The notes: a model not told the origin generated them from the sequence alone. A DNA stretch of 64,000 nt from Spirochaetota bacterium (GCA_016934935.1 JAFGRW010000070.1:1-64000); one strand, 5' to 3'; positions 1-9,384 are shown, counted from the stretch's first letter. Program-made: numbers and translations.

Positions 1-225
1 AAAGGAGAAGATATTGTTATGTCAACTGCGATGAAATTAAGAGAAGAGGGTAAACTTGAAGGCAGACTTGAGGGCAAAATGGAGGGTAAGCTTGAAGGTA
101 AACTCGAAGGCAAACTTGAAGGTAAGTTAGAAACAGCTCAAAAAATGCTTCTAAAAGGTTTCTCGGTTCAGGAAATTGCAGAGATTACCGATCTTTCCGA
201 AAAAGATATTAATTCTTTGGTATAG
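1..225 (+). CDS. Rpn-family nuclease, C-terminal end only (cut by window edge)
   Basis: Only the last 74 codons are here. The frame is open back to base 1 (KGEDIV precedes the first Met at base 19), so the real start lies outside. What remains looks like the tail of Rpn/YhgA-type recombination-promoting nucleases with a PD-(D/E)XK core: a KGEDIVMSTAMKLREEG lead-in, a charged run of EGKL tetrads, and a short end containing LLKGFSVQEIAEIT. The catalytic domain would be upstream and cannot be inspected. These genes are usually multi-copy and scattered in genomes, and their role in the cell is poorly known. A free-standing 68-residue protein from base 19 is possible but less likely. Confidence 0.6.
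   Translation, partial: KGEDIVMSTAMKLREEGKLEGRLEGKMEGKLEGKLEGKLEGKLETAQKMLLKGFSVQEIAEITDLSEKDINSLV
49..132 (+). repeat. 12-bp coding minisatellite (EGKL tetrads)
   Basis: Seven in-frame units of 12 bases with the pattern GGY AAR CTT GAA, each encoding G-K/R-L/M-E, inside the Rpn-like tail. Units differ mainly at third codon positions, so the array is not freshly expanded. A unit of four codons can change in number without breaking the frame. Confidence 0.8.
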
Positions 226-445
226 TCAAAAAGGTTGGAGAGTTTCGGGTTGCATTGCGGACAGTTTTTAGCTAATGTCAATTAAACACTGCTTGTCGCC
301 GGCTAATAACTTTGCGCATCTGTTATAGGCTTTCGGTTAATTCTACTTTATTACAACTTGATTCATGTCTTCAGATTCTGTTTCAAAAATCCGATAATAA
401 AGGGGTGTATCCTGTTTTACCGACATAATTTGATGGTGTAATTAT

Positions 446-1231
446 ATGAAAAAAATATTTTTTGTATCTCTATTTCTTACAATTTTATCCTGCGGTTCTA
501 CACCTGCCAGAATAACCGGAGCTGATATGCCTGCGGTTGTGTCAGATGACGGTACAGAGTATATTGGTGATACAAAGAACGGAATGCGTCACGGAAAAGG
601 GATTCTTAAGTATCCCGGAATACAGTTTTACGAAGGTGAATGGAAAGAAAACATGCGTCACGGCCATGGCAAACAGAAATATTATGACGGCCGTGAATAT
701 GAAGGTATGTGGGCAAATGACAAGATGGAAGGAGAGGGTACTCTCACTTTTGTCGATAAGCGTGTCTTAAAGGGGATCTTTAAAAACGGCTATGTCGATG
801 GAAACGCGACTGTTTCACTGCCGGACGGATCAGTTTACAAAGGAACCGTTGTAAAAAACCGTATGGAGGGAAGGGGTGAAATAGTATTTTCTGACAAGGC
901 CGTTTACAAGGGCGAATTTTCAAACGACCGTATTCATGGCGAGGGCGAGTTTCGCACTGCAGACGGACGGGTTTACACAGGCACTTTTCAGAACGGTACA
1001 ATTCATGGTAAAGGTAAAGTCGTTTATACAGACGGTTCCGTTTATACAGGGACTTTTCGAAACAACAAGATAGACGGAAACGGAGTTATGCGCTACAGCG
1101 ATGGCCGTGTGTACACAGGGTCATTCCGGAACGATCAGATGCACGGAAAGGGCAGCATGAAGTACAAAAAAGGCCGTATTGTAAATGGTATCTGGGAAAA
1201 CGGCAAACTTGTACGTAAACTGAAAAAATAG
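446..1231 (+). CDS. MORN-repeat lipoprotein
   Basis: The protein has 261 residues. The N-terminus is a lipoprotein signal: MKK, a hydrophobic stretch, then ILSC with the lipid-bearing Cys at about residue 16. From about residue 38 to the end run about ten MORN repeats of 23 residues (pattern YxGxFxNxxxHGxGxxxYxDGxx). MORN repeats form an open beta-sheet used as a scaffold, in some proteins for lipid or protein contact. Lipid anchoring predicts an inner- or outer-membrane location facing the periplasm. It stands alone, converging with mutS 10 bases downstream. The fold is clear; a specific function is not known. Confidence 0.85.
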   Translation: MKKIFFVSLFLTILSCGSTPARITGADMPAVVSDDGTEYIGDTKNGMRHGKGILKYPGIQFYEGEWKENMRHGHGKQKYYDGREYEGMWANDKMEGEGTLTFVDKRVLKGIFKNGYVDGNATVSLPDGSVYKGTVVKNRMEGRGEIVFSDKAVYKGEFSNDRIHGEGEFRTADGRVYTGTFQNGTIHGKGKVVYTDGSVYTGTFRNNKIDGNGVMRYSDGRVYTGSFRNDQMHGKGSMKYKKGRIVNGIWENGKLVRKLKK

Positions 1232-1241
1232 AATTCATTGT

Positions 1242-3815
1242 TTACGATAAAAGATTTTTCAGCCTGTTCAGCTCGTTAAGAGCATCTATCGGAGTAATCG
1301 AGTCAGTGTCAATACTCTCCAGGGTTTTAATAATTATATGATTTGCCGCGTTAAAAAGATCAACCTGCTCGCTAACGGCAGCCGGTTCGGCTGTCTTTTT
1401 TTTGTCGCCTTTACGGCTCTCCAGCTTTTTCAGTATCGAAGCAGCCTTCGAGGTAATCTCTCTGGGAATACCTGCCAGTTTTGCGACATGTATTCCATAA
1501 GATTTATCAGCCGCTCCTTTCACAACCTTATGCAGAAAATCCACACCGCGCATGGTCTCCTGAACCATTACGTTATAATTAACAACTCCGTTAAGTTTTT
1601 CAAGCTCTGTCAGCTCATGATAGTGGGTGGCAAAAAGGGTTCTGGCCTTTATGTAGGTCGCAATATATTCCACTATGGCATAAGCCAATGATAGTCCATC
1701 GTATGTAGAAGTCCCCCGGCCGACTTCATCCATTATTATCAGGCTTTTGTCTGTAGCATTATTAAGTATTGTGGCTGTTTCGTTCATCTCAACCAGAAAG
1801 GTCGATTCCCCCCGCGATATATTATCAGAAGCACCAATACGTGTAAAAATTCTGTCAACAATAGAGAGCTTTGCAAGATCGGCAGGCACAAATGATCCAA
1901 TTTGAGCCATTAACTGAACTGCAGCACACATCCGCATATAGGTAGATTTGCCCGACATATTCGGACCGGTAATAATCTTCAGCTGATTATCTTCGCCGTC
2001 AAAGAGAACATCATTGGGTATAAATACTTCGTTTGTAAAATATTTTTCGACAACCGGGTGTCTTCCGTTAACTATTTCAGTTCGTCTTCCATCTTCAAAT
2101 CCAGGGCGTACATACCGTTCTGCTCTGGCCGTATCTGCAAAAGAGAGGTACAGATCAATTTCAGCTATTGCTGAGGCACTTTTTTGCAGCTGTTCACGGT
2201 TTTTTAATACTTCATTATGTATCCCGTTTATAATTTTTTTTTCTATTTCGACAATCCTGTCAGAAGCGGACAAAATTTTTGTTTCCAGCTGCTGAAGCAC
2301 ATCAGTGGTATATCTTTCGGCGTTAACCAGTGTCTGCTTGCGAAGATAAGTGTCCGGTATTTTATCGGTCGAAGATTTGCTGACTTCAATATAGTATCCA
2401 TGAACACGATTGTATTTTATTTTCAGGGTATTAATTCCAAGTGCCTGTTTCTCTTTTTCCTGATATTCCAGTATCCATTTACGCGAGTCGCGGTTAATAT
2501 CGTGAAGAGAGTCCAGTTCGCTGTCAAAGCCTTCGGCGATAACCCGTCCCTGTTCGGGTGATAAAGCCGGTTCTTCCAGTATGGCCTGCGCGATATGTTC
2601 CGCTAGTTTAACCGGGGCATTAATATTCTGTGTAATTGGGTATAAGGGGCTTTCCTGGTGCTTTTTGAAAAGAGATTTCAGTTCTTCGCAACCAAGAATT
2701 GTGTTTCTTATTGCAAGAAAATCTTTAGGCACTATTTTCCCCATAGAAAATCTTGAAAGAAGACGCTCAATATCGTTAATACTTTTGATTATTGATGCGG
2801 CCGATTGCGCCAGTTCATGATATTCAAAAAAATATTGAACGCAATCAAGCCTCTCTTCTATCTTTATCCTGTCTGTAAGAGGTTGAAGTATTGTCCGTTC
2901 GAGAAGTCTTTTGCCCATCGGGCTTTTGGTTCTGTTCAAAACCGAAAAAAGTGTTTTGGATCGTGATCGGTCGTATGCGTTTGTTATCAGCTCCAGGTTA
3001 TTTACAGTCGCGTCATCCAGCATCATATTTGATGAGTTGTTGATTATGCGCGGAAGTTTAAGGTGCTCAATTGACCTTTTATGTGCAGTTTTAATATATT
3101 CAAGAATTGAACCTGCGGTTAAAATTGAGAGTTCACTATCAAGAGAGAGGCCGGAAAGTGAGCTGACTTTGTATATCTCTTTTATCGTTTTTTCGAGATA
3201 CTGCTTGTCATAAAGCCAGTCATTGATTCTGTTTAAGGGGATTTCAAGAAGCTCAATGTATTCGGTAAATTTCCGGTCGTCCGGGTTCTCAAAACTCTTC
3301 ATAATTATTTCGCGCGGCATAAATCTTGCTAAAATTCCTTTGAATATATCAAAAGAACGGGTAATTTCGGTATGATAAAAATCTCCGGTCGAAACATCGG
3401 CAAAGGAAAGACCTATTGACTCTTTTCCAAATACGATTCCGGCCAGAAAATTGTTGTCGTCAGATCCAAGAAGATGTGATTCAACAACCGTGCCTGGTGT
3501 TATAATCCGTACAACATCACGTTTAACAATCTTACCTTCAGAAGGTACGGTCTCTAACTGTTCACAAATTGCAACCCGATGTCCGGCTTTTATCAGTCGT
3601 GAAACATAACTGTCCGCGGCGTGAAAAGGGATTCCGCACATGGGAACATCGTTTTGCCTCTTGGTTAGCGCAATGCTCAGTATGGAAGACGCGGTATGAG
3701 CATCCTCGAAAAACATCTCGTAAAAATCACCCATTCTGAAAAACAGTATCTCGTCAGGGTGCTGTTTCTTGATATCAAGATATTGTCTAAGCATTGGTGT
3801 AAGCTTTGTATCCAT
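1242..3815 (-). CDS. mutS: DNA mismatch repair protein MutS
   Basis: Mismatch-recognition ATPase that starts methyl-independent or methyl-directed repair together with MutL. Its 857 residues are full length for MutS1. The mismatch-binding Phe-x-Glu motif is at residues 31-33 (GDFYEMF). The Walker A motif GPNMSGKST is at about 617-625, the MutS signature STFLVEMNET at about 671-680, Walker B DEVGRGTSTYDG from about 696, and ATHYHEL follows. The Lys-rich C-terminal end resembles the usual MutS tail. It is the last gene of the minus-strand set purB-miaB-SPOR protein-mutS, 44 bases after the SPOR gene. No mutL is seen in the window. Confidence 0.98.
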   Translation of the reverse strand: MDTKLTPMLRQYLDIKKQHPDEILFFRMGDFYEMFFEDAHTASSILSIALTKRQNDVPMCGIPFHAADSYVSRLIKAGHRVAICEQLETVPSEGKIVKRDVVRIITPGTVVESHLLGSDDNNFLAGIVFGKESIGLSFADVSTGDFYHTEITRSFDIFKGILARFMPREIIMKSFENPDDRKFTEYIELLEIPLNRINDWLYDKQYLEKTIKEIYKVSSLSGLSLDSELSILTAGSILEYIKTAHKRSIEHLKLPRIINNSSNMMLDDATVNNLELITNAYDRSRSKTLFSVLNRTKSPMGKRLLERTILQPLTDRIKIEERLDCVQYFFEYHELAQSAASIIKSINDIERLLSRFSMGKIVPKDFLAIRNTILGCEELKSLFKKHQESPLYPITQNINAPVKLAEHIAQAILEEPALSPEQGRVIAEGFDSELDSLHDINRDSRKWILEYQEKEKQALGINTLKIKYNRVHGYYIEVSKSSTDKIPDTYLRKQTLVNAERYTTDVLQQLETKILSASDRIVEIEKKIINGIHNEVLKNREQLQKSASAIAEIDLYLSFADTARAERYVRPGFEDGRRTEIVNGRHPVVEKYFTNEVFIPNDVLFDGEDNQLKIITGPNMSGKSTYMRMCAAVQLMAQIGSFVPADLAKLSIVDRIFTRIGASDNISRGESTFLVEMNETATILNNATDKSLIIMDEVGRGTSTYDGLSLAYAIVEYIATYIKARTLFATHYHELTELEKLNGVVNYNVMVQETMRGVDFLHKVVKGAADKSYGIHVAKLAGIPREITSKAASILKKLESRKGDKKKTAEPAAVSEQVDLFNAANHIIIKTLESIDTDSITPIDALNELNRLKNLLS

Positions 3816-3859
3816 TAAAACCTCAAATGATTCTTACAAAAATTTAAGATTAATCCCGT

Positions 3860-5014
3860 TTATTCTTTATGAATAAACCTCAGATTTTCCTCTGAAGCGA
3901 TATATACAATATCTCCATTAATACCGAACTCTTCCGCGAGACGTATTTTATAGTGCATTGCGTTTTCTGATGATTCACTTTGACCAACGTAGATGGAGAA
4001 TGTATTGTAACCGCGTATAATAAATACCGAATCGAAATCCCGTTTAAGCTGTTTCATTAGTTTTTCCGCTTCCTGCAGATTATAAAACGGGCCGATCGAT
4101 AGCGCGTAATAACTTTTGAAATTGCTCTTGTCTACTGCTCTGTCCGGTGACAGCTGATCGATAATGTCCGGTTTCTGTTTTTCAAGTTGTGCAAGAGGAT
4201 TTTTTATATAACCGGGTTTAAACTCTTTCATTATGGAGATACGGTTTGCTGCCATAAGGGCTTCGGGAGATCGGGGATATTTCTTAATAAGGTCGGTATA
4301 TATTGAGTATGCTATTGAGTGCTGGTTTTTAAGCTCGCTGTTCCGGGCAAGAAGATAAAGCGATGATACCTCGGCGCCGCTGCCTTCAAGCTCGTAATAT
4401 GATTCCAGAAGTTGTGACACATAACGGTCGCCGTCATAGTGTATTTTCTGTTCAGAAAATATATTTTGAAGTCTAAGCTCAGGGTAAAAAACAAAACTTC
4501 TGTCAGCCTCAAAGGCGTTATCCGCGAAGCCGATCCCGGCTTCGTAATTATGGGTGTAAAAGGCGGCTTTTGATCTGTAATGAATAAAGTAGGGGTAAAA
4601 CCGGTTTTTACTTCCGTAAACAGATATTGCAAGGGTTGCTTCTCTGTCCAGCTCGCCCCACCTGGCCGAAAGATAAAGTATTTCACAAATTTTAAGCTGG
4701 CACTGGTCATTGTCTCTAAATGCTGGGTATGTCTTTATAATATCTTTTAGCGATTTTATCATCGCGTTACTGTCACGAAGAGTTCTGCTCTCGATTATTC
4801 TTACATCAGGTATTAACCGGCTTTTGGGGTATTTGCTGTAAAAAGAGCGGCATAGCCAGGAGATACGGCCGTAGTCATCAGAGTAGGCACTTTCAACAAT
4901 TTTAATATAGTCATTCTGTTCAGAAGACGCAACCAGTGGGGCTGCTGAAAGCAGCACAAGAAACAAAAAAAGAGTACATATCCTAAACTTTTTTACCGTA
5001 AAGAGTAGCCCCAT
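3860..5014 (-). CDS. Exported TPR-like protein with C-terminal SPOR domain
   Basis: The protein has 384 residues. A signal peptide or anchor occupies about residues 9-30 (a Leu/Phe-rich stretch ending LVASSEQ). The middle is helical with TPR-like repeats (for example SIAYSIYTDLIKKYPRSPEALMAA). The last ~75 residues form a SPOR domain (YYALSIGPFYNLQEAEKLM ... FSIYVGQ), a fold that binds septal peptidoglycan stripped of stem peptides. It therefore probably acts in the periplasm in division or wall turnover. The ATG at 5014 lies 32 bases inside the end of miaB, after GAGAAGG; no better later start was found. The overlap suggests translational coupling in the purB-mutS operon. Confidence 0.8.
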   Translation of the reverse strand: MGLLFTVKKFRICTLFLFLVLLSAAPLVASSEQNDYIKIVESAYSDDYGRISWLCRSFYSKYPKSRLIPDVRIIESRTLRDSNAMIKSLKDIIKTYPAFRDNDQCQLKICEILYLSARWGELDREATLAISVYGSKNRFYPYFIHYRSKAAFYTHNYEAGIGFADNAFEADRSFVFYPELRLQNIFSEQKIHYDGDRYVSQLLESYYELEGSGAEVSSLYLLARNSELKNQHSIAYSIYTDLIKKYPRSPEALMAANRISIMKEFKPGYIKNPLAQLEKQKPDIIDQLSPDRAVDKSNFKSYYALSIGPFYNLQEAEKLMKQLKRDFDSVFIIRGYNTFSIYVGQSESSENAMHYKIRLAEEFGINGDIVYIASEENLRFIHKE

Positions 5015-6314
5015 TTACCTTCTCGTATTCTATGGTGAATATTTTACCGATATCATCACGACTTCCGGCGAGTACAGCCTGCCGGTTTGAGAATGTTTTA
5101 CCGGATACCTCATTATCATTTTTACGGCTGACTCTTTCAACAACTATTTTTTCCTTTTTGCCAATCAGATTATCAAGACGCGATACGGTTATCTCTCTTT
5201 GCATTGTAATAAGTTCGGTTAAACGCCTGTTCTTAGTCTCTTTAGAGAGCTGCATGTCATACTTCGCGCTTACGGTTCCTTCTCGTGGAGAGTAGGCGTA
5301 CATGTAGGCATCATCGTATCCAATCTCTTTTATCAAAGCCATGCTCTCTTTATGTTGTTCTTCGGTTTCGCCGGGAAAACCTACAATAAGATCGGTTGTA
5401 ATGGCAATATCGCCGGCCTGACGTATCGAGTCAATTAATTCAATATAGTGTTTAACGTTATACCCACGGTTCATTCTTTTAAGAATTTCATCCGAACCGC
5501 TTTGAAGAGGCAGGTGAATCGAGCGCGCTATAGTGTTATTATTTGCAATCTGTCGTATAATGTCCGGATTAAAGTCCTTGGGATGAGATGTCATAAAATT
5601 AATTTTTTCTATACCGGGTATTGTTGATACCCGCTCCAGAAGTTGGCAAAAGCTGATATCACCGTTATCCTGACCAAACTGATTTACGTTTTGACCAAGA
5701 AGTGTCACTTCGAATACTCCGCTTCGTGGAAGCTGTTTTATAAAATCGATTATTTCTTCCGAGTTGAAAGATATAAGAGGACCCCGCACATGCGGAACTA
5801 TACAGTATGTGCAGAAGTTTTCGCATCCATGTGTTATGGTCACAAACCTGTGCCAATGCTCTCTTTCGGGACGCATTATCAGTGACGGGTGAAGCCGGCC
5901 TGCAAAATCATCTTTTTCAGAAGAGATAAACAGATTGCGGCTGTTATCCTTTAAAAACTCCCGAATAATCTGTGCAATATTGGGAGATTCGTAGGGTCCA
6001 ACAGCAATATCGCAAATTTTATCCTCTAAAAGTCTTGTACCGATATGCTGAGAAAGGCAACCGGCGGCAATTACAATACCCCGTTTTCGCTTATGAGCCT
6101 TCGCCTCTCTTAACCGCGCTACAGCCCGATCTTCGGCATGTTTGCGCACCGAACAGGTGTTAAATACAACAACATCGGCATCGATCATATCCATTTTTAC
6201 AAGACCTTCTTTTTCCAAAGACGCAGCAATCAGTTCGCTGTCGCTGATATTCATCTGGCAGCCGAAAGTCTCAATAAAATAGCTTGAAAATGGTAATTTG
6301 TTTTTATTATTCAT
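4983..6314 (-). CDS. miaB: tRNA-2-methylthio-N6-dimethylallyladenosine synthase MiaB
   Basis: Radical SAM methylthiotransferase that converts i6A37 to ms2i6A37 in tRNA. From the ATG at 6314 the protein has 443 residues, the usual length. N-terminal UPF0004 cysteines are at C19 (GCQMN), C54 (NTCSVR) and C86 (AAGCLSQ); the radical SAM cluster CxxxCxxC is at C164, C168 and C171 (GCENFCTYC). A TRAM domain closes the protein. A start at 6371 would add 19 residues lying inside purB. The ATG at 6314 overlaps the purB stop by eight bases (ATGAATAA), a coupled start, and is preferred. Confidence 0.96.
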   Translation of the reverse strand: MNNKNKLPFSSYFIETFGCQMNISDSELIAASLEKEGLVKMDMIDADVVVFNTCSVRKHAEDRAVARLREAKAHKRKRGIVIAAGCLSQHIGTRLLEDKICDIAVGPYESPNIAQIIREFLKDNSRNLFISSEKDDFAGRLHPSLIMRPEREHWHRFVTITHGCENFCTYCIVPHVRGPLISFNSEEIIDFIKQLPRSGVFEVTLLGQNVNQFGQDNGDISFCQLLERVSTIPGIEKINFMTSHPKDFNPDIIRQIANNNTIARSIHLPLQSGSDEILKRMNRGYNVKHYIELIDSIRQAGDIAITTDLIVGFPGETEEQHKESMALIKEIGYDDAYMYAYSPREGTVSAKYDMQLSKETKNRRLTELITMQREITVSRLDNLIGKKEKIVVERVSRKNDNEVSGKTFSNRQAVLAGSRDDIGKIFTIEYEKVNGATLYGKKV

Positions 6315-7605
6315 CAATTCCGGTTTTGGCGTATACAGCCTGAATGTTTTCGAAATATTTATTAATATCAAAAATATTTTCGATCTCTTCTTTGCTTAAA
6401 AGGGCCGTAATTTCGGAATCGTGTAAAACAAGATCTTTAAGAGAACCTTCGCCGCCCCAGGCACGCATCGCGTTTGTCTGCACCATTTTGTAAGCATCTT
6501 CGCGTGAAACATCCTTGTCAATAATTGAAAGCAGAAGACTCTGAGAGAAAAAGAGGCCTCCGGTTTTATTAATATTATCAAGCATGGCTTCGGGATATAT
6601 ATGAAGTCCGGAAATTACAAAGGTCATCTTGTCCAGAAGATAGTCAAGCGCTATGGTAGAGTCGGGAAGAGTTATCCTTTCGGCCGAAGAGTGTGATATG
6701 TCGCGCTCGTGCCACAGTGTTACGTTATCAAGAGCTGTAAACATATTTGATTTGATTACACGCGAAATGCCGGATACCCTTTCGCAAATAATGGGGTTTC
6801 TTTTATGCGGCATCGCGGAAGAGCCTTTTTGGCCTTTTTGAAAAGGTTCCTCTGCTTCGCGTACTTCGGTACGCTGAAGATGGCGTATCTCGGTTGCCAT
6901 CTTGTCAAGGGTTGCGGCAGTAATTGCAAGAGCGGCAGCGTATTCGGCGTGACGGTCACGCTGTATTACCTGTGTCGATACAGGATCAGGTGTCAGATTA
7001 AGTTTTTCAGCCATCATTGATTCGACTTCAGGTGATATATTGCTGAATGTTCCAACCGCACCGGACATTTTGAGAAAACTGATGTTTTCAATTGCCCTTT
7101 CAAGCCGTACACGATTTCGTTTGCACTCTTCATAAAAAAGAAGCATTTTCATTCCAAAGGTTGTGGGTTCAGCGTGAACGCCGTGAGAACGTCCCATACA
7201 TGGAGTAAACTTGTGTTTAACAGCCTGTTCTTTAAGTGCTTCGATAAGCCGGTCAAGTTCTTTAACCAGAAGTTCTCCTGCCTGACGCATCTGAATGCAA
7301 AGAGCTGTGTCTCCGATATCGCTTGAAGTTAATCCGTAGTGTATAAAGCGGCTCGGTTCTCCGACTTTTTCGGCTACAGCGGTTAAGAAGGAAATAACGT
7401 CATGATGAGTTTCCGCTTCTATTTCGTGAATACGGTTAAGGTCAAAGTCGGCTTTCTCTTTTATGACAGCCAGATCTTTGTCGGGTACAATGCCCAGCTT
7501 GTTGTTAGCTTCACAAGCGGCTATTTCGATATCAAGCCATATTCTGAATTTATTTTCCAGATCCCAGATATTGCTCATCTCTTTGCGGCTGTATCTTTCT
7601 ATCAT
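6307..7605 (-). CDS. purB: Adenylosuccinate lyase
   Basis: Cleaves SAICAR to AICAR and adenylosuccinate to AMP in purine synthesis. The protein has 432 residues from the ATG at 7605, which follows GGAGAAG by five bases; the frame runs open 20 codons further upstream but without support. It starts MIERYSRKEMSNIW, typical of the short bacterial PurB class. The fumarase/aspartase-superfamily signature GSSAMPHKRNP, with the flexible-loop catalytic Ser, is present, as is TSSDIGDTA. It is the first gene of the minus-strand operon and the next gene, miaB, overlaps its stop. Confidence 0.97.
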   Translation of the reverse strand: MIERYSRKEMSNIWDLENKFRIWLDIEIAACEANNKLGIVPDKDLAVIKEKADFDLNRIHEIEAETHHDVISFLTAVAEKVGEPSRFIHYGLTSSDIGDTALCIQMRQAGELLVKELDRLIEALKEQAVKHKFTPCMGRSHGVHAEPTTFGMKMLLFYEECKRNRVRLERAIENISFLKMSGAVGTFSNISPEVESMMAEKLNLTPDPVSTQVIQRDRHAEYAAALAITAATLDKMATEIRHLQRTEVREAEEPFQKGQKGSSAMPHKRNPIICERVSGISRVIKSNMFTALDNVTLWHERDISHSSAERITLPDSTIALDYLLDKMTFVISGLHIYPEAMLDNINKTGGLFFSQSLLLSIIDKDVSREDAYKMVQTNAMRAWGGEGSLKDLVLHDSEITALLSKEEIENIFDINKYFENIQAVYAKTGIDE

Positions 7606-7719
7606 GTTCTTCTCCGGTGACAGGTAATCTGTTTTTTGTTTTTTAAGAATGCTTACGTTTGACAAATAAATATATAGGTTATTAATGGATAAAACCTTTG
7701 AACAGGCTCTTTATTGGGC

Positions 7720-7808
7720 ACAAAAAATGCAATTAAAAATTGCTTATAACCACTAGGATTATCAGTCACGGGTGGTGTGCTGGTGAATTCAAATGAAGGC
7801 AAGGTAAT
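7720..7808 (+). promoter_or_regulatory. Possible structured leader of the COG0731 gene
   Basis: Between divergent purB and the radical SAM gene, the last ~90 bases hold short complementary segments: GCAATT/AATTGC at about 7728-7744 and ACCAC/GTGGT around an 18-base interior, followed by AAGGCAAGG as ribosome site. No known riboswitch class was recognised. It may be only chance pairing in an intergenic region. Confidence 0.2.
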
Positions 7809-8759
7809 ATGTACAAATATATATTTGGTCCAGTAGTCTCTCGAAGACTAGGTTTGTCACTTGGAATTGATCTGGTTCCTTTTAAAACATGCCCTTTTGA
7901 TTGTGTCTACTGCGAATGCGGCGCAACAACGAATTTGACAGTGAAACGGGCCGAATATGTGCCTGTCGATGATGTATGCACTGAAATAGGCACATACATG
8001 AAGACTGCCGAATCGCATCCCGATTACATAACCTTTTCCGGATCAGGTGAGCCGACACTGCATACGGGGATCGGTGAAATAATTAAATATATAAAATCAT
8101 CCTTCCCGGAACAGAAAATTGCACTATTGACAAATGCCGCGCTGCTTGATGACTCTTCTTTACGACGGGATATCCTCGGTTGCGATCTTATAGTACCGTC
8201 ACTTGACGCAGTAAGCCCGCAGGTTTTTAAAAATATACTGGGACCGCATTCGTCTCTTGATCCGCAAAAAATAATCGACTCTATTGCTGAACTGAGAAAT
8301 GAATATTCCGGCAAGCTGGTTGTAGAGCTTTTTATTGTTCCCGGTCAAAACGATACACCGGAAGAACTCGCACTCATAAAGTCGGCTTTAGACAAAATCA
8401 GGCCTGATGCACTTCAGATAAACTCGCTTGATCGCCCGGGAACTTCGTCTATGGTTACAAAACCCGACGATGCCCGTCTTGAACAGATAGCTGCTTTTTT
8501 TGACAATGTGAATGTACAGCTGGTAAAACGCCCCGATTATCTTGTTAAAACTTCACAGGGGCGCGAACTGCTACGCCGTAAAATAGTCTCAACAGTTAAA
8601 AGAAGGCCGTCAACAATTGATGATCTGATGGTAATCGTTGGTATAGCGCGTGATGAGCTGACAGCTATAATTGAAAGTTATATTGACGAGGGGCTAATTA
8701 AGGCGGAAGAGGGTGAACGCGGTACATTTTACCGCGCTGCTAAACAAGAGGAATACTGA
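7809..8759 (+). CDS. COG0731-type radical SAM protein
   Basis: The protein has 316 residues. The radical SAM cluster motif is at C28, C32 and C35 (TCPFDCVYC), followed by FSGSGEPTLH, the SAM-binding GEP region, and LLTNAALLDD. The start FGPVVSRRLGLSLGIDLVP is characteristic of the COG0731 family, annotated by similarity to the wyosine-base enzyme TYW1. Bacteria do not make wyosine, so the real substrate is unknown. The C-terminal ~70 residues look like a winged helix (STIDDLMVIVGIARDELTAI), suggesting nucleic-acid contact. Its last 20 bases overlap the convergent GHKL gene. Confidence 0.85.
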   Translation: MYKYIFGPVVSRRLGLSLGIDLVPFKTCPFDCVYCECGATTNLTVKRAEYVPVDDVCTEIGTYMKTAESHPDYITFSGSGEPTLHTGIGEIIKYIKSSFPEQKIALLTNAALLDDSSLRRDILGCDLIVPSLDAVSPQVFKNILGPHSSLDPQKIIDSIAELRNEYSGKLVVELFIVPGQNDTPEELALIKSALDKIRPDALQINSLDRPGTSSMVTKPDDARLEQIAAFFDNVNVQLVKRPDYLVKTSQGRELLRRKIVSTVKRRPSTIDDLMVIVGIARDELTAIIESYIDEGLIKAEEGERGTFYRAAKQEEY

Positions 8760-9384
8760 GCTCGGCTACCGTTTTCTTCTTCATGTCAGAATATACACGA
8801 AAAGCATCGGGATCGATTCCGGAACCTTTAAGCAGTACAGTAACCATGGATAGTCCAAGCCCCATACCCTCTGCTTCGGGATCAGGGTTTTCTAAATAAA
8901 ATTGTGCCAGACAATCGTAGTTTCGGGAAGCGTTCATTTTCCGGCTTATACGTTCCAGCTGGTCATAGGTTAGGGGAACCGGATTTATTACCCTGACAAC
9001 AAGTTGCTGATCGTCTTTCCTGAGGTAAACACGGGTCGAGAGCCCGTACTCTTTGGTTTTGATGCTGTATTCGAGTAAAATATCCTCTTTCAAAATCGAT
9101 TTTAGTTTGGAAAGGGTCTCTTCCTTGTTTTTAGGGTTATCTATTATATTTTCATCGATTAGAACTTTTTTAATGTTAGCCTTTATCGAATTTGTGGTTA
9201 GCTCTTTAATACACGAGAAGACAGGAACCGCGTAATCTGTTTCACGCCCCTCAAATGTTTTTTCCAATAAGTACTTTATACTGTTTTCTGTTTTTTCTAT
9301 CATTGCATAGGCGACAAAAACGATCTCGCCGTTCTTTTCCCATGTAGAATCTATCAGTTTCTTGACTTTTTCACTAATTTCCAT
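8740..9384 (-). CDS. Stand-alone GHKL (histidine-kinase-like) ATPase-fold protein
   Basis: The protein has 214 residues. The N-box-like segment CIKELTTNSIKANIKKV is at about residues 58-74 and a G2-like box AEGMGLGLSM at about 171-180. There is no phosphoacceptor His domain and no sensor domain. The usual DxGxG box is replaced by NPVPL. The same domain, with NN at that place and EGAGLGL/I, opens the two GHKL-HDOD proteins of this window (26430-27923 and 38098-39606), so the three form a family. It may bind ATP or be a pseudo-ATPase; its partner is unknown. The ATG follows AGGTTATTAA. The 3' end overlaps the convergent radical SAM gene by 20 bases. Confidence 0.75.
   Translation of the reverse strand: MEISEKVKKLIDSTWEKNGEIVFVAYAMIEKTENSIKYLLEKTFEGRETDYAVPVFSCIKELTTNSIKANIKKVLIDENIIDNPKNKEETLSKLKSILKEDILLEYSIKTKEYGLSTRVYLRKDDQQLVVRVINPVPLTYDQLERISRKMNASRNYDCLAQFYLENPDPEAEGMGLGLSMVTVLLKGSGIDPDAFRVYSDMKKKTVAELSIPLV

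Noticed and set aside
2217-2561. Long plus-strand frame inside mutS
   Set aside because: Antisense shadow of a clearly coding gene; no ribosome site and no recognisable protein pattern.
4312-4710. 132-codon frame on the same strand as the SPOR protein gene
   Set aside because: Lies inside that gene in another frame with poor codon use and no start signal.
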